Assembly (NCBI RefSeq): GCF_041929845.1
Contig: NZ_JBHEEH010000010.1
Coordinates: 1-64,000 of the forward strand
DNA from: Paenochrobactrum pullorum
Lineage (GTDB): Bacteria; Pseudomonadota; Alphaproteobacteria; Rhizobiales; Rhizobiaceae
DNA: 64,000 nt
Direction of reading: 5' to 3'
The position numbers and the translations under genes are program-made. A model generated the notes under the pieces. The model searched no databases, had not been told where the DNA came from, and was given only the letters and a program-made list of their open reading frames with translations. This document shows positions 63,567 through 64,000 of this stretch, in pieces; the stretch's first letter is position 1, and every line of letters starts with the position of its first letter.

Positions 63567-64000
63567 TTAAAGGCTGTCGGCCAATTGTTCCAAGCGATAG
63601 GTCAAAAGACGCTCAAAACGGTTTTCAAAATTAATTGTCTCAACACGATCAAAGCGCTGTTGTTCTTTATCGTGTTTCGCCATGATCTTTTCAGTCACGC
63701 GATTGATGTCGTCACGTAAATCAGCACAATCCTTGCGGCTGTAAAGTTTGGCGATCTGCTGCTCCATTTCACTGGCATGAGCGCGCGCAATCACCAGATG
63801 GCTTTCTTCATGGCGTTTGATGTCGCTCGACAAAGTATCCCAAATCAGCGCCAATTCCAAAGGTGCGCGTTTGCGCTGCTTCCAGCGCGGCAAAAACACT
63901 TTGCCGTGGATATTGACGTAAACACCCGTGACTTTACAGGCTTTGCCATTCTCTTTGCCATAACGTACTTTGGCATCAAAACGGATTTCTGCAGCACCTG
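63567..64000 (-). CDS. DUF922 zinc-dependent protease-like protein (5' truncated)
   Basis: The frame is open to the right edge of the window, so only the C-terminal 144 or so residues are seen. KVTGVYVNIHGKVFLPRW is followed by WDTLSSDIKRHEESH, whose HExxH is the zinc motif. This fits the DUF922 family of predicted secreted zinc-dependent proteases. The N-terminal signal peptide would lie outside the window. Confidence 0.75.
   Translation of the reverse strand, partial: GAAEIRFDAKVRYGKENGKACKVTGVYVNIHGKVFLPRWKQRKRAPLELALIWDTLSSDIKRHEESHLVIARAHASEMEQQIAKLYSRKDCADLRDDINRVTEKIMAKHDKEQQRFDRVETINFENRFERLLTYRLEQLADSL

Overview
The window looks like a chromosomal contig from an alphaproteobacterium of the order Hyphomicrobiales (Rhizobiales), close to Brucellaceae/Bartonellaceae but with moderate, fairly AT-rich base composition. 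The evidence is gene content and order: exoR, xthA, erpA, dgt, argS, a giant SPOR protein, nagZ, scpA, scpB, tatABC, serS, pcm, a LysM/LytM lipoprotein, a DUF815 ATPase and yajC in one run is the typical rhizobial arrangement. Phosphatidylcholine synthase, a Growth Pole Ring-like giant coiled-coil protein, AidB, DUF2842 next to ctaA and an A-type carrier next to dgt fit the same group. The exact genus cannot be fixed from sequence alone.

Layout. 1-19.8 kb is conserved housekeeping DNA: DNA repair, nucleotide pool, tRNA charging, cell-wall recycling, chromosome condensation, Tat export and envelope remodelling. Two departures from the usual order stand out: surE is absent between serS and pcm, where a perfect 20-bp inverted repeat sits instead, and yajC is not followed by secD/secF. 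19.8-30.4 kb carries a sodium:solute symporter with a 41-residue membrane partner, a DEAD-box helicase, a cysteine/sulfur operon (cysteine synthase, AlaX editing protein, mercaptopyruvate sulfurtransferase, GNAT), a diguanylate cyclase, a MAPEG protein and a succinate CoA-transferase. 30.6-37.5 kb holds the 1536-residue GPR/RgsE-like protein divergent from aidB. 37.5-40.8 kb holds ruvX, a UPF0173 hydrolase, gatC and gatA.

41-46.8 kb is the accessory part. It opens with two near-identical tRNA-Val(TAC) units and an assembly gap of 99 Ns, and closes with tRNA-Thr(TGT). Between them are a second diguanylate cyclase, an OsmC protein, a DUF2165 membrane protein, an unrecognised membrane-anchored coiled-coil protein, a small zinc-ribbon protein and long AT-rich stretches with no convincing genes.

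46.8-64 kb returns to core genes: nadK, a second DEAD-box helicase, a UbiH-type monooxygenase, pcs and qor, a small polysaccharide locus (polyprenyl glycosylphosphotransferase, Wza-like exporter and a divergent Wzc/ExoP-like protein without a P-loop), DUF2842 and ctaA, an APH-type kinase and argC, rplM and rpsI, a thioesterase, a CoA-binding protein and metY, and the end of a DUF922 protease. ExoR at the left end and the two cyclases are plausible inputs to envelope polysaccharide control, but that link is inference. No insertion sequence, prophage or CRISPR array was seen. The most interesting items are the kinase-dead Wzc-like protein in its minimal polysaccharide locus, the GPR-like/AidB pair, the tRNA-Val array at the gap and the orphan 262-residue protein.
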